Source of the DNA: Acidobacteriaceae bacterium UBA1795 | Lineage (GTDB): Bacteria > Acidobacteriota > Terriglobia > Terriglobales > Acidobacteriaceae | Reading direction: 5' to 3' | Length of the DNA stretch: 10,504 nt | NCBI GenBank assembly: GCA_002314435.1 | Contig: DCFV01000210.1 | Coordinates: 5,687 to 16,190 of the forward strand | Shown: positions 1 through 7,500 of the stretch, one piece after another | Layout: every line of letters starts with the position of its first letter | Position numbering within the stretch: the first letter of the stretch is position 1 | Translations under genes and position numbers: made by a program | Notes under the pieces: model-generated | What the model saw: the letters and a program-made list of their open reading frames with translations, nothing else | What the model was told of the DNA's origin: nothing | Database searches by the model: none

Positions 1-386
1 CGTTGTCGATCGTCTTGGGCACGCCCACTGCGTTGATGCCGTGCTCTGCGAGGAATAACGTGACCGACTGCGTGTCGTCGCCGCCCAGCGCGATCAGTGC
101 ATCGATTTTGTTGGTCTTGAGGACTTCCTGCACCTTCTCAATACCGCCCGGAATCTTCTTCACGTTGGTGCGGGACGAGTGCAGGATGGTTCCGCCCTTC
201 AGCTGGATGCCGTCTGTATTCTCGAGAGTCAACGGAATCCAGTTATTATCCAGTACGCCGCGCCAGCCGTTGAGGAAGCCGATGAACTCGTCGCCGTAAG
301 TCTGGATACCCTTGCGCACGGCGGCATAAATCACCGCATTCAAGCCGGGGCAGTCGCCGCCGCCGGTCAACAAAGCAACTCGCATT
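1..386 (-). CDS. pfkA: 6-phosphofructokinase, probably pyrophosphate-dependent (3' end outside the window)
   Basis: The gene phosphorylates fructose 6-phosphate to fructose 1,6-bisphosphate in glycolysis, in the cytoplasm. The first 128 residues are visible. The protein opens with the nucleotide/phosphate loop LLTGGGDCPGLNAV (residues 5-18), has Arg72, GGDDT at 101-105 and PKTIDN at 123-128. Numbering happens to match E. coli PfkA, where positions 104 and 124 are both Gly in ATP enzymes. Here they are Asp104 and Lys124, the pair known to mark PPi-dependent enzymes, so the phosphoryl donor is probably pyrophosphate and the reaction may be reversible. The start is ATG at 386 with an AGGAGAG ribosome binding site at 394-400, 7 nt away. 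It is transcribed away from the membrane protein gene at 605. Identity as a phosphofructokinase is certain; the donor assignment is an inference from two residues. Confidence 0.95.
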
Positions 387-393
387 GCAGATC

Positions 394-400
394 TCTCCTG
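394..400 (-). promoter_or_regulatory. Ribosome binding site of the phosphofructokinase gene
   Basis: On the minus strand the sequence reads AGGAGAG, ending 7 nt before the ATG at 386-384. This strong Shine-Dalgarno match fixes the start codon, which also places the GGGDCPGLN loop at the normal distance from the N-terminus. Confidence 0.8.
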
Positions 401-432
401 ATCGAAATAGCGCGACCCGCCAAAGGCCGGCT

Positions 433-445
433 GGGAGCAACTCCC
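433..445. repeat. Short perfect hairpin in the phosphofructokinase leader
   Basis: GGGAG, CAA, CTCCC form a perfect 5-bp stem with a 3-nt loop, about 47 nt upstream of the pfk start and inside its presumed untranslated leader. It has no T tract, so it is not a convincing terminator. It may simply be leader structure; no known riboswitch class was recognised. Confidence 0.35.
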
Positions 446-491
446 TTGATGGAGCAAGACGGCCGGTGACGCCCGGCTTGGCACCCTACAA

Positions 492-497
492 AGTATA
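492..497 (-). promoter_or_regulatory. Candidate -10 element of the phosphofructokinase promoter
   Basis: The minus strand reads TATACT, a near-perfect sigma-70 -10 hexamer, giving an expected start near 485 and a leader of about 100 nt. No good -35 hexamer lies 16-18 bp upstream (the bases there read roughly GAAATC). That would fit an activator-dependent promoter; see the palindrome at 520-535. The call rests on one hexamer only. Confidence 0.4.
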
Positions 498-519
498 CCC
501 CGGACCTGTAAAGGGATTT

Positions 520-535
520 CGTGACCGTGCTCACG
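520..535. promoter_or_regulatory. CRP/FNR-family-like palindrome between pfk and the membrane protein gene
   Basis: CGTGA-N6-TCACG is a perfect inverted repeat with the half-site and 6-bp spacer typical of the CRP/FNR family (consensus TGTGA-N6-TCACA). Its centre (527.5) is about 42 bp upstream of the start inferred from the TATACT at 492-497. That is the class II activator position, which could make up for the poor -35. It is also about 77 bp upstream of the ATG at 605, so it could serve either gene. A 10-bp match can occur by chance, and no regulator gene is in the window. Confidence 0.4.
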
Positions 536-604
536 TCTCGCACCAGCCGCTGCGTAAGTGCAATTCCGCCTTGGGGAAAGCGGAGGAAGATGATTCAATA
601 AGAT

Positions 605-1243
605 ATGCCCGGAACCGGTGCCTTGCTGTTGCTGGTGTTTGCCAGCGTGGTAGTCGTTGTCCTGCTGGTGCTGCTGCAACTCACGCGCCTGGGCTTTCTC
701 ATCCGCTCCACCATCCCCGACCGGCCACGTCGCCGCATGTTTATTGCGTCGGTCTCGTTTTTGATCACCTTTCTGGGCGTAAGGCTGCTGGTCAGCCTGG
801 TCATCCATAACCAGGGCCCATTCGATTGGGTCATGGTGCGCGGGCGCCACATCCATCACCTGGTCTGGGGCATCATGATTCTGCTTGCGGTGGGCTACGG
901 ATGGCTGCTCGACCTGGGCCGCTCGCACTCGCCCATGTCCATCTTCTTCAGTCGCCTCATGTCGGTGAGCTACGGCGTAGGCGCGGCGCTCACGCTGGAC
1001 GAATTCGCCCTGTGGCTCAACCTGGAGCCTGAGGCCTATTGGTCCAGTTCAGGCCGTCTCAGCATCGACGCTATCATTCTCTTCGGCGGCATTCTCGGAG
1101 CTGGTGCCTGGGGTGCCCCGTTCTTTCAGGCGATACAGCGCATGTGGGGTAAGCGTGCGCTGCTCAGCGGCGAACTCACCCCTATTCGGCGCGTGCGGTT
1201 GCTTCGTCGACGTAGAGTGCGTCGATCTCCTCCGCATACTTAG
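605..1243 (+). CDS. Uncharacterised multi-pass membrane protein with an HIHH motif
   Basis: This 212-residue protein has about five hydrophobic segments: roughly residues 5-27, 46-68, 86-103, 115-136 and 153-172. Two stretches look conserved. One is RGRHIHHLVWGI (79-90) at the start of the third segment; the other is ALTLDEFALWLNL (128-140). They put several His and acidic residues near the membrane face, a pattern that could bind a metal, but this is only an inference. I recall similar proteins annotated simply as integral membrane proteins in Actinobacteria, and assign no function. An in-frame TAA at 599-601 rules out a longer start, so ATG at 605 is the first possible. The GGAGG at 582-586 is 18 nt away, which is long. 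The Arg-rich C-terminal tail (from about residue 195) is read opposite the 3' end of the acyl-CoA synthetase gene, a 62-bp convergent overlap. Confidence 0.8.
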   Translation: MPGTGALLLLVFASVVVVVLLVLLQLTRLGFLIRSTIPDRPRRRMFIASVSFLITFLGVRLLVSLVIHNQGPFDWVMVRGRHIHHLVWGIMILLAVGYGWLLDLGRSHSPMSIFFSRLMSVSYGVGAALTLDEFALWLNLEPEAYWSSSGRLSIDAIILFGGILGAGAWGAPFFQAIQRMWGKRALLSGELTPIRRVRLLRRRRVRRSPPHT

Positions 1244-2987
1244 CCGCAAGCACTCGCCGCTTCAGCTTCATTGAAGGCGTCAACTCGCCGGATTCCTGCG
1301 ACCACTCGTCCGCCACCACGCGAAAGCGCTTAATGGTTTCAAAGTTCGCCAGGCCCGCATTGGCCTCGCGCACAATCTCTCCATAGAGCGCAGTCACACG
1401 ACTGTCCGTCACCAACTCCTCGCGCGACTGCGCTTGCACGCCGTGCGCGGATGCCCAGTCTTGAAGAGCGGCGAAGTTAGGCGAAATGAGCGCGGAGATG
1501 AACTTGTGCTTGTCACCCACCAGCGCAGCCTGCGCGACCAGGTGGCTGTTTTTCAGCTTGTTTTCGATCGGTTGCGGGGCCACCAGCTTGCCGCCTGAAG
1601 TCTTCAGCAGTTCCTTCTTGCGATCGGTAATGTAAAGGAACCCGTCAGCGTCGAGGTGACCAATGTCGCCGGTATGGAACCAGCCATCGGCCTCGAAGCA
1701 CTTGGCGTTGGCCTGCGGCTTCTGCCAGTAGCCGGAAAAGACACTCGGACCACGAACCAGTAACTCGCCGTCCGCGGCAAACATAAGTTCCACATTGCCC
1801 AGCGGCCTGCCCACCGATCCCATGCGCTGGCTCTCTGGCGTATTCAGGGCGATCACCGGTGAGGTTTCCGTCAGACCGTAGCCCTCCCAAACGGCGATAC
1901 CCACGGCCGCGAACCACCGTGCCGTATCAATGCCCAACGGCGCACCCCCTGAGACAAAGATGCGCACGCGCCCGCCAAAGGCCTCGCGCACCTTGCTGTA
2001 GACCAGCTTGCTCGCAATTTTCCACCCCGGCGAAGACGGCTGCACCCCTCGGTATACGAGGTCGCCATTGTGTCCCCCTACACGCAATGCCCAGGCCAAC
2101 ATGCGTTTCTTTACCGCCGAAACGGCTGACTTTTGCTCCACGGCCTGGCGAATCTTCTCGTACACGCGCGGCACGCCGACAAAAACCGTTGGACGAATCT
2201 GCTTCATCGACTCCGGCAGCTTGTCGAACTGCGAGCAATAAGCCACCTGCGCGCCGCACGTATACATCACATAATCCAGCGCACGCGCCGTGATATGCGA
2301 CAGCGGCAGGAAGGAAATGCAAGCGTCTCTGGAATCGAAGTTGAACTCGGCAGCGGCCACATTTTGATTGGCCGCAATGTTGCCATGGGTCAGCATCACG
2401 CCCTTGGGCTCGCCCGTGGTGCCAGACGTATAGATCAGCGTCGCCAGATCCGCGGGCTCAACCGAACGCACCAGCGCATCGAAAACCGGATCGCGCTCCG
2501 CGCCATGGACGTCCGCGTCGTCCAGGACCTGGCTGAAGGCGATTGCCCCCTCGGGCGGCGCACCTGAATCCATGATCAGAATGCGCTCCAGAGAAGTCCG
2601 TGCGCGAACTGCATTCAGCTTCTCGAACTGCTGGCGGGTAGAAACCACCGCAATCCTGCAGCCCGCATCCTGCACCAGTTCCGCAATCTGCTCGCCGGTA
2701 AGTGTAGGATAAATCGGCACATTGACGCCGCCAATCGCCAGCGTCGCAAAATCCGTTACCGCCCACTCCCAGCGATTCTCGCTGATGAGCGCAATGCGTG
2801 AGCCTTTCTCGGCTCCCCAGCTCAGAAACGCCTCGGCCAGACTGCGAACACGCTGATAAATCTGGTCAGAGGAGATGGGCAGCCAGTGGCCAAATTCATC
2901 CTGCCACAAAACGGCACGGGGGTTGGCTGCAGAGGCTACGCGGCGAAACAGGTCATTGATGGTGGAGAGCGGAGCGGGAGAAGTCAT
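1182..2987 (-). CDS. fadD: Long-chain fatty acid-CoA ligase (AMP-dependent synthetase, FadD15-like)
   Basis: The enzyme activates fatty acids to acyl-CoA through an acyl-adenylate, using ATP and CoA, at the cytoplasmic face of the membrane. The 601-residue length is normal for the bacterial long-chain group. Adenylate-forming motifs are all present in order: the P-loop YTSGTTGEPKGVML (186-199), EGYGLTET (368-375), HTGDIG (438-443) and DRKKELLKTSGGK (455-467), with the hinge Asp/Arg and the expected Lys region. PQPIENKLKN (471-480) is typical of the FadD15/FAA-like subfamily. The start is ATG at 2987; the ribosome site is weak (AAGGTG about 13 nt upstream). Its 3' end overlaps the convergent membrane protein gene, and it is divergent from the diguanylate cyclase gene. 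A 16-bp palindrome lies 21 bp upstream of its start. The chain length of the substrate cannot be read from the sequence. Confidence 0.95.
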   Translation of the reverse strand: MTSPAPLSTINDLFRRVASAANPRAVLWQDEFGHWLPISSDQIYQRVRSLAEAFLSWGAEKGSRIALISENRWEWAVTDFATLAIGGVNVPIYPTLTGEQIAELVQDAGCRIAVVSTRQQFEKLNAVRARTSLERILIMDSGAPPEGAIAFSQVLDDADVHGAERDPVFDALVRSVEPADLATLIYTSGTTGEPKGVMLTHGNIAANQNVAAAEFNFDSRDACISFLPLSHITARALDYVMYTCGAQVAYCSQFDKLPESMKQIRPTVFVGVPRVYEKIRQAVEQKSAVSAVKKRMLAWALRVGGHNGDLVYRGVQPSSPGWKIASKLVYSKVREAFGGRVRIFVSGGAPLGIDTARWFAAVGIAVWEGYGLTETSPVIALNTPESQRMGSVGRPLGNVELMFAADGELLVRGPSVFSGYWQKPQANAKCFEADGWFHTGDIGHLDADGFLYITDRKKELLKTSGGKLVAPQPIENKLKNSHLVAQAALVGDKHKFISALISPNFAALQDWASAHGVQAQSREELVTDSRVTALYGEIVREANAGLANFETIKRFRVVADEWSQESGELTPSMKLKRRVLAAKYAEEIDALYVDEATARAE

Positions 2988-3007
2988 TTTGATTCAACGG
3001 CACCTTG

Positions 3008-3023
3008 CCGGATAAGAATCCGG
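3008..3023. promoter_or_regulatory. Perfect palindrome upstream of fadD, candidate operator
   Basis: CCGGAT-AAGA-ATCCGG is a perfect 6-bp inverted repeat with a 4-bp spacer, lying 21-36 bp upstream of the fadD start codon. It could be a repressor site (TetR- and GntR-type regulators commonly control fatty acid genes) or a stem in the fadD leader RNA. No regulator gene is adjacent. I could not find a convincing -35/-10 pair for fadD to relate it to; TACACT at 3034-3039 on the minus strand is the best -10 candidate. Confidence 0.4.
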
Positions 3024-3161
3024 GCCAAACGAGAGTGTATCAGTGCCGAGCCATCCCGGGCCGCTCCCGTCAAACCACAACGCACGTCCAGCCCCATTCA
3101 GTTGCCTTCATCTCTTCGCGCTGCGTCACTAAGGTACCGTGAACAAAAGTGGCATATCGTG

Positions 3162-3197
3162 TAACTCTTAATAGCTGCTATAAGTAATCGCGAGTTA
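3162..3197. repeat. Nested inverted repeat running into the diguanylate cyclase start codon
   Basis: TAACTC (3162-3167) pairs with GAGTTA (3192-3197), and the inner arms CTTAATAGC and GCTATAAG pair with one bulge. The right arm ends on the A of the ATG at 3197. In RNA this could hide the start codon. The inner right arm also contains TATAAG (3179-3184), a possible -10 that would give an almost leaderless mRNA. Neither role is proven. Confidence 0.35.
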
Positions 3198-4567
3198 TGC
3201 GGAACCGAACCTCAGGATTACTCCCGGGCCAGCCAGATCCTGATCTGCTCAATAGGCTCTTCTTTGTTCAGCAGGTCTGTTTGATCCTGATTGTGCAGAT
3301 GGGAGGCATGACACTGTGCGCGCGACTTTCCAGCGGGCTGCGTTCCCTGTTGCCTGAAGCGCTCACTACCATGCCTGCGCTTCCCGCGATTGCGGTGTTG
3401 CTCTGCGCCCTGTCGCTCTTTCTTTCTGAATCCGAGAGATCCGCTCTCTCCCTCTTACTTGGACGTGGAGCAGCAGCCTGCGCAGCATGTGCCGCCATCG
3501 CTTCTCTGTTCCTGGACATCGTGCCTTCTCCTGCAGGAATCGGATTTTCCGTTTCCTCAACCGCAGGCGGGCTTACTTCCGGAAGTCACTCCCTGCTCTT
3601 TTCAGCAGCATTCTTTCTTGTGGCGAACGTCCTCTATCTCGTGCGATCTACTGACCGGACCATCAGCGCAATCACCGACGGTCTCGCCTGCGTACTGAGC
3701 CTGCTCGTCATGATCCTCGTAATGGACTTCCTCTTCAGTGCCTTCCAAACCGGCACATCCACATCCGCCGAACCTGTTTCGCCCGAGACGCTCACTTGCC
3801 TGCTGCTCCTGTCCGTCGTTGCCCTGCTGCGCCGAGCTGAGCACGGAATCCTCTCCTTCTTCCTGGGATATGGCATGGGAAGCCGGATTGGACGAGCCAT
3901 TCTGCCGGCACTGCTCGTACTGCCATTCCTTCTTGAGATCGGCCGGGCACATCTGATCGACGCCCATGCCATCTCCGTCCATTACACGTCTGCGGTCCTT
4001 ACCGCCAGCGCAACCGTTGTTTCCATCGCCCTTCTCTTCATCGTGGCGTCCCACATCAACAAGATGCAGTCCGAAATTCAGGATCTGGGCCTGCGCGATG
4101 AACTCACCGGCCTCTATAACGTGCGCGGTTTCTACCTGCTGGCCGAGCAGTCTCTGCTGCTAGCCAAGCGCGCGCAGCAGCAGTTTGGCGTGTTGTTCAT
4201 CGACCTCGATAACCTGAAACAGATCAACGACAGCTACGGCCACACCGCAGGCTCCACATTGCTGGTGGAAATGGCGAGGATGCTCGACTCCACCTTCCGT
4301 GAAACTGATGTGATCGGCCGCGTGGGCGGGGATGAGTTTCTGGTCGCCGGCCAGTTCGAACAAGGAACCATTGTCCCTGCCATTGAGCGCCTGAAGGCGT
4401 GTGCCGGTGCATGCTTCCCGGGGACCAACCGCCGATTCCCTCTCAGCTTCAGCATGGGCTATGCGCCCATCCTCGACCCTCAGGAAACGCTGAAAGAGAT
4501 GGTGGTGCGGGCAGATCAGGCGATGTACGACAACAAGCGGCAAAAGAAACTACTCGCGACCGTCTGA
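3197..4567 (+). CDS. Membrane-anchored diguanylate cyclase (GGDEF domain)
   Basis: The protein makes cyclic di-GMP from two GTP. It has 456 residues. The N-terminal 285 or so hold about eight hydrophobic membrane segments (roughly 27-40, 59-77, 86-107, 133-149, 160-182, 198-212, 233-248, 266-284) with no sensor domain I recognise. A short linker leads to the catalytic domain, which begins at DELTGLYNVRGF (301-312). The active-site motif GGDEF is intact at 377-381. An RETD at 368-371 sits exactly five residues before it, the position of the inhibitory RxxD site, so product feedback is expected. LFIDLDNLKQIND (333-345) supplies the metal-binding Asp region. There is no EAL or HD-GYP domain. The start ATG at 3197 has no clear ribosome site (upstream bases CGCGAGTT). 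The gene stands alone, divergent from fadD and convergent with gltB, so its input signal is not suggested by neighbours. Confidence 0.93.
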   Translation: MRNRTSGLLPGQPDPDLLNRLFFVQQVCLILIVQMGGMTLCARLSSGLRSLLPEALTTMPALPAIAVLLCALSLFLSESERSALSLLLGRGAAACAACAAIASLFLDIVPSPAGIGFSVSSTAGGLTSGSHSLLFSAAFFLVANVLYLVRSTDRTISAITDGLACVLSLLVMILVMDFLFSAFQTGTSTSAEPVSPETLTCLLLLSVVALLRRAEHGILSFFLGYGMGSRIGRAILPALLVLPFLLEIGRAHLIDAHAISVHYTSAVLTASATVVSIALLFIVASHINKMQSEIQDLGLRDELTGLYNVRGFYLLAEQSLLLAKRAQQQFGVLFIDLDNLKQINDSYGHTAGSTLLVEMARMLDSTFRETDVIGRVGGDEFLVAGQFEQGTIVPAIERLKACAGACFPGTNRRFPLSFSMGYAPILDPQETLKEMVVRADQAMYDNKRQKKLLATV

Positions 4568-4571
4568 TCGC

Positions 4572-4585
4572 GAGCAGCTTTGCTC
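4572..4585. terminator. Weak hairpin between the convergent cyclase and gltB genes
   Basis: GAGCA-GCTT-TGCTC forms a 5-bp stem with a 4-nt loop in the 32-bp gap between the two stop codons. A second small stem, AAGCC-TGC-GGCTT, follows at 4602-4614 over the gltB stop. Neither has a T tract, so intrinsic termination is doubtful. The position is the only strong argument. Confidence 0.3.
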
Positions 4586-4599
4586 CTACGCCCGGCTCC

Positions 4600-7500
4600 T
4601 TAAGCCTGCGGCTTCGGCGTCATCCTCACAAACTTCCCTGCCTCTGCCTCCCAGTTCGCCAGCAGCCACTTGGCCCGCGTGCTGCCGGTCTTCGCCGCAT
4701 GCTGCTCTACCAGTTCGCGAATGCACTCCTGCGCCGCAGGGCCCAGTTCCGCCCAAGGTTCGGGCCGCAGAAAGCTCTTGTGATATCGCTCAGTGCTCAG
4801 GAACCTTCCCTCTTCGTCGTATATCCACGCAAACCCGCCCGTCATGCCGGCGCCAAAATTGATGCCGGTCGCACCCAGCACAACGACGAGTCCGCCCGTC
4901 ATGTACTCGCATCCATGATCGCCAACGCCCTCCACCACGGCCAGCGCGCCTGAATTGCGGACAGCAAAGCGCTCGCCCGCAACGCCTGCTGCAAACAGGC
5001 TGCCGCTCGTAGCGCCGTAGAGCGCAACGTTGCCCAGAAGAACATGCTTCACGCTCTCCCTTGCGGCACGCCCCTGGCCACGCAGGATCAGTTCCCCGCC
5101 GCACAGTCCTTTACCGACAAAATCGTTCGCCAGCCCCTCGAGTTCCAACGTCATGCCAGCCACCGCAAAGGCTCCAAACGACTGCCCCGCAACGCCTCTC
5201 GTCCGGAAGACGAGGCTCGATCCCGGAGCCCCCGAATTTTGTGCTTTGAACTCCGCCAGCCGGCCTGCGAGGCGCGCCCCTACCGTGCGATCGTGGTTCG
5301 CTATCCGTGCTTCAAGCCGGTAAGGCGTACCTGCCGTATAGGCGGCCAGCGCGGGCTCCACCCAGGCATCATCCCTGGGAGCAGTCGGCTCGGGCCGGTC
5401 GTTGCGGCCACCCAGCCACCGGACAGACCCGCCCGTCTCTTCTGCCACTCTCGCCGCTGCCAGCATCGACTTCAGGTCAATGCCTGCGTCCCAACGCACC
5501 TGCTCCAGCAGGTCCGTGCGTCCGGTAGCCGCAGCCAGAGACGGAAGGCCAAGCGAAGCCAGCAGTTGGCGCACCTCTACGGCCAGTTCCTCAAAGTAGC
5601 GCACAACGTGCTCCGGCTTGCCGCGGAATTTGGCACGCAGATCCGGCCGCTGCGTAGCAATGCCCGTCGGGCAGGTGTTCAGGTGGCACTGCCGCGCCAT
5701 ATCGCAGCCCAGCGCCACCAGCACCGCTGTGCCGAAGGCAAACTCGTCGGCGCCCAGCAGGGCTGCCATTACGATGTCGCGCGCCGTACGCAGGCCGCCG
5801 TCCGTACGCAGACGAACGCGCCCGCGTAAGCCATTGTGAATCAGCACCTGCTGCGCCTCGGCTAAGCCAAGCTCCCACGGATTGCCAGCATACTTGATGC
5901 TCGAAAGCGGAGATGCTCCCGTCCCACCGGAGTTGCCCGCAATCACAATGTAGTCGGCATACGCCTTGGCCACGCCGGCCGCGATAGTGCCCACGCCGCA
6001 GCTTGAAACCAGCTTCACGCCCACCGTGGCGCGCGGATTCACGCGCTTCAGGTCGTAGATCAGCTGCGCCAGGTCTTCAATCGAGTAAATGTCATGGTGC
6101 GGCGGCGGCGAGATCAGCTGCATGCCCGGCTGCGCATGACGCAACCGCGCGATCAGCTCAGTAACTTTGTGCCCCGGAAGCTGGCCGCCCTCTCCCGGCT
6201 TCGCGCCCTGGGCGATCTTGATCTCGATTTCCTCGGCATGCGCCAGGTACTCGGCAGTGACGCCAAACCGCGCGCTCGCCACCTGCTTGATCTTGTTGTT
6301 CAGCAGCGACGGCACGCCGTTCACAGGCGCGTATACCGCGGGGTCTTCTCCACCCTCGCCGGTGTTCGACCGGCCTCCGAGCAGGTTCATGGCCTGCGTA
6401 ATCGTCTGGTGCGCCTCGGGCGAAAGTGAGCCAAACGACATGGCGCTCGCGATGAAAGTCTTGGTGATGCTGCTCGCGGCCTCCACCTGCTCCAGAGCCA
6501 GTTCCGGCCCCGCCCGACGAATCTCCAGCAGGTCGCGCAGCGTGGCCGGCTCAGTCTCCGCCACCTGCGAGGCAAAGGTTGAAAACGGCGTAAGCGCCAG
6601 CGCCGCTCCCTGCTTGGTTGATCCCACTACCGTCTGCAAAGCACGCACAGTCTGCGGCTGCCACGCATGTGACTCTGCTTCATCCGCCTTGCGGAAGCGC
6701 ACAAAGCCGTAGTCGGGAAGATCCTTGATCTGCGCGGCCGAAACCGGCGCTCCGTCGCCCAGAGTGGGATCCTCCGCGGCCAGTTCACCCAGCCAGAGGT
6801 TGCGCACGTACTGCTCGATCTCTTTGAATCCGAAGCCTCCAATCGGCGCAGGAACACCAGCGAAGCACTTGTCCACTACGTCCTGTGCAATGCCGATGGC
6901 GTCAAACAAATGCGCCGCGTTGTAGCTGTCGAGCACGCTGATGCCCATCTTCGACATCACCTTGGCCAGGCCGAGTTCCAGCGCATGCAGCAGGTTCTCT
7001 TCGCCGGACTCGGGATTCATGCTGCGCGCCGTCTCCAGCGCCAGCCACGGGCACACCGCACCCGCTCCCATTCCCAGCAGCACCGCAGCGTGATGAATCT
7101 CGCGGCAGTCGCCCGCCTCCACGGCCAGGCCTACTTCCGCGCGAACTCCGGCACGAGTCAGCGCCATGTGCACGGCCCCGGTAGCCATCGCCATGGGAAT
7201 CGGAATCGCCTCCGGCGCAGCGCAGCGATCCGAGAGAATCAGCAGTGACGCCCCGCCCGCAACCAGTTCCACCGCGCGCGCAGCCACAATGTCGACTGCA
7301 ATCTCCAGCGTCGTGTCCGGCGAGTAGAGGCAGTTCAGCACCGCATGCGGCATCCTGGACGCCTGGCCGTGATGCCCGTTTCGCAGCGAATGCACCTGGC
7401 CGAGCGTCAGCAGCGGCGAGCGCAGCGACAAGCCGGGCAGCGGCTCCCGCAGTTCAAGCAGATGCGGCCACGGACCGAGCCGCGTGTGCATCTTCAACAC

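Noticed and set aside
179..810. Plus-strand open frames opposite and downstream of the pfk start (96 and 141 codons)
   Set aside because: They cross the strongly supported pfk start and ribosome site and the divergent promoter region, and read out of frame into the membrane protein gene.
3602..4054. Minus-strand open frame of 150 codons within the cyclase gene
   Set aside because: It is opposite the membrane segments of the cyclase and very rich in Gly/Glu/Asp from antisense of Ser/Leu/Pro codons. No domain was recognised.
5044..5829. Long plus-strand open frame (261 codons) inside gltB
   Set aside because: It lies opposite the conserved synthase and iron-sulfur region of gltB. Its composition is Arg/Pro/Ser-rich, as expected of an antisense shadow in GC-rich DNA.
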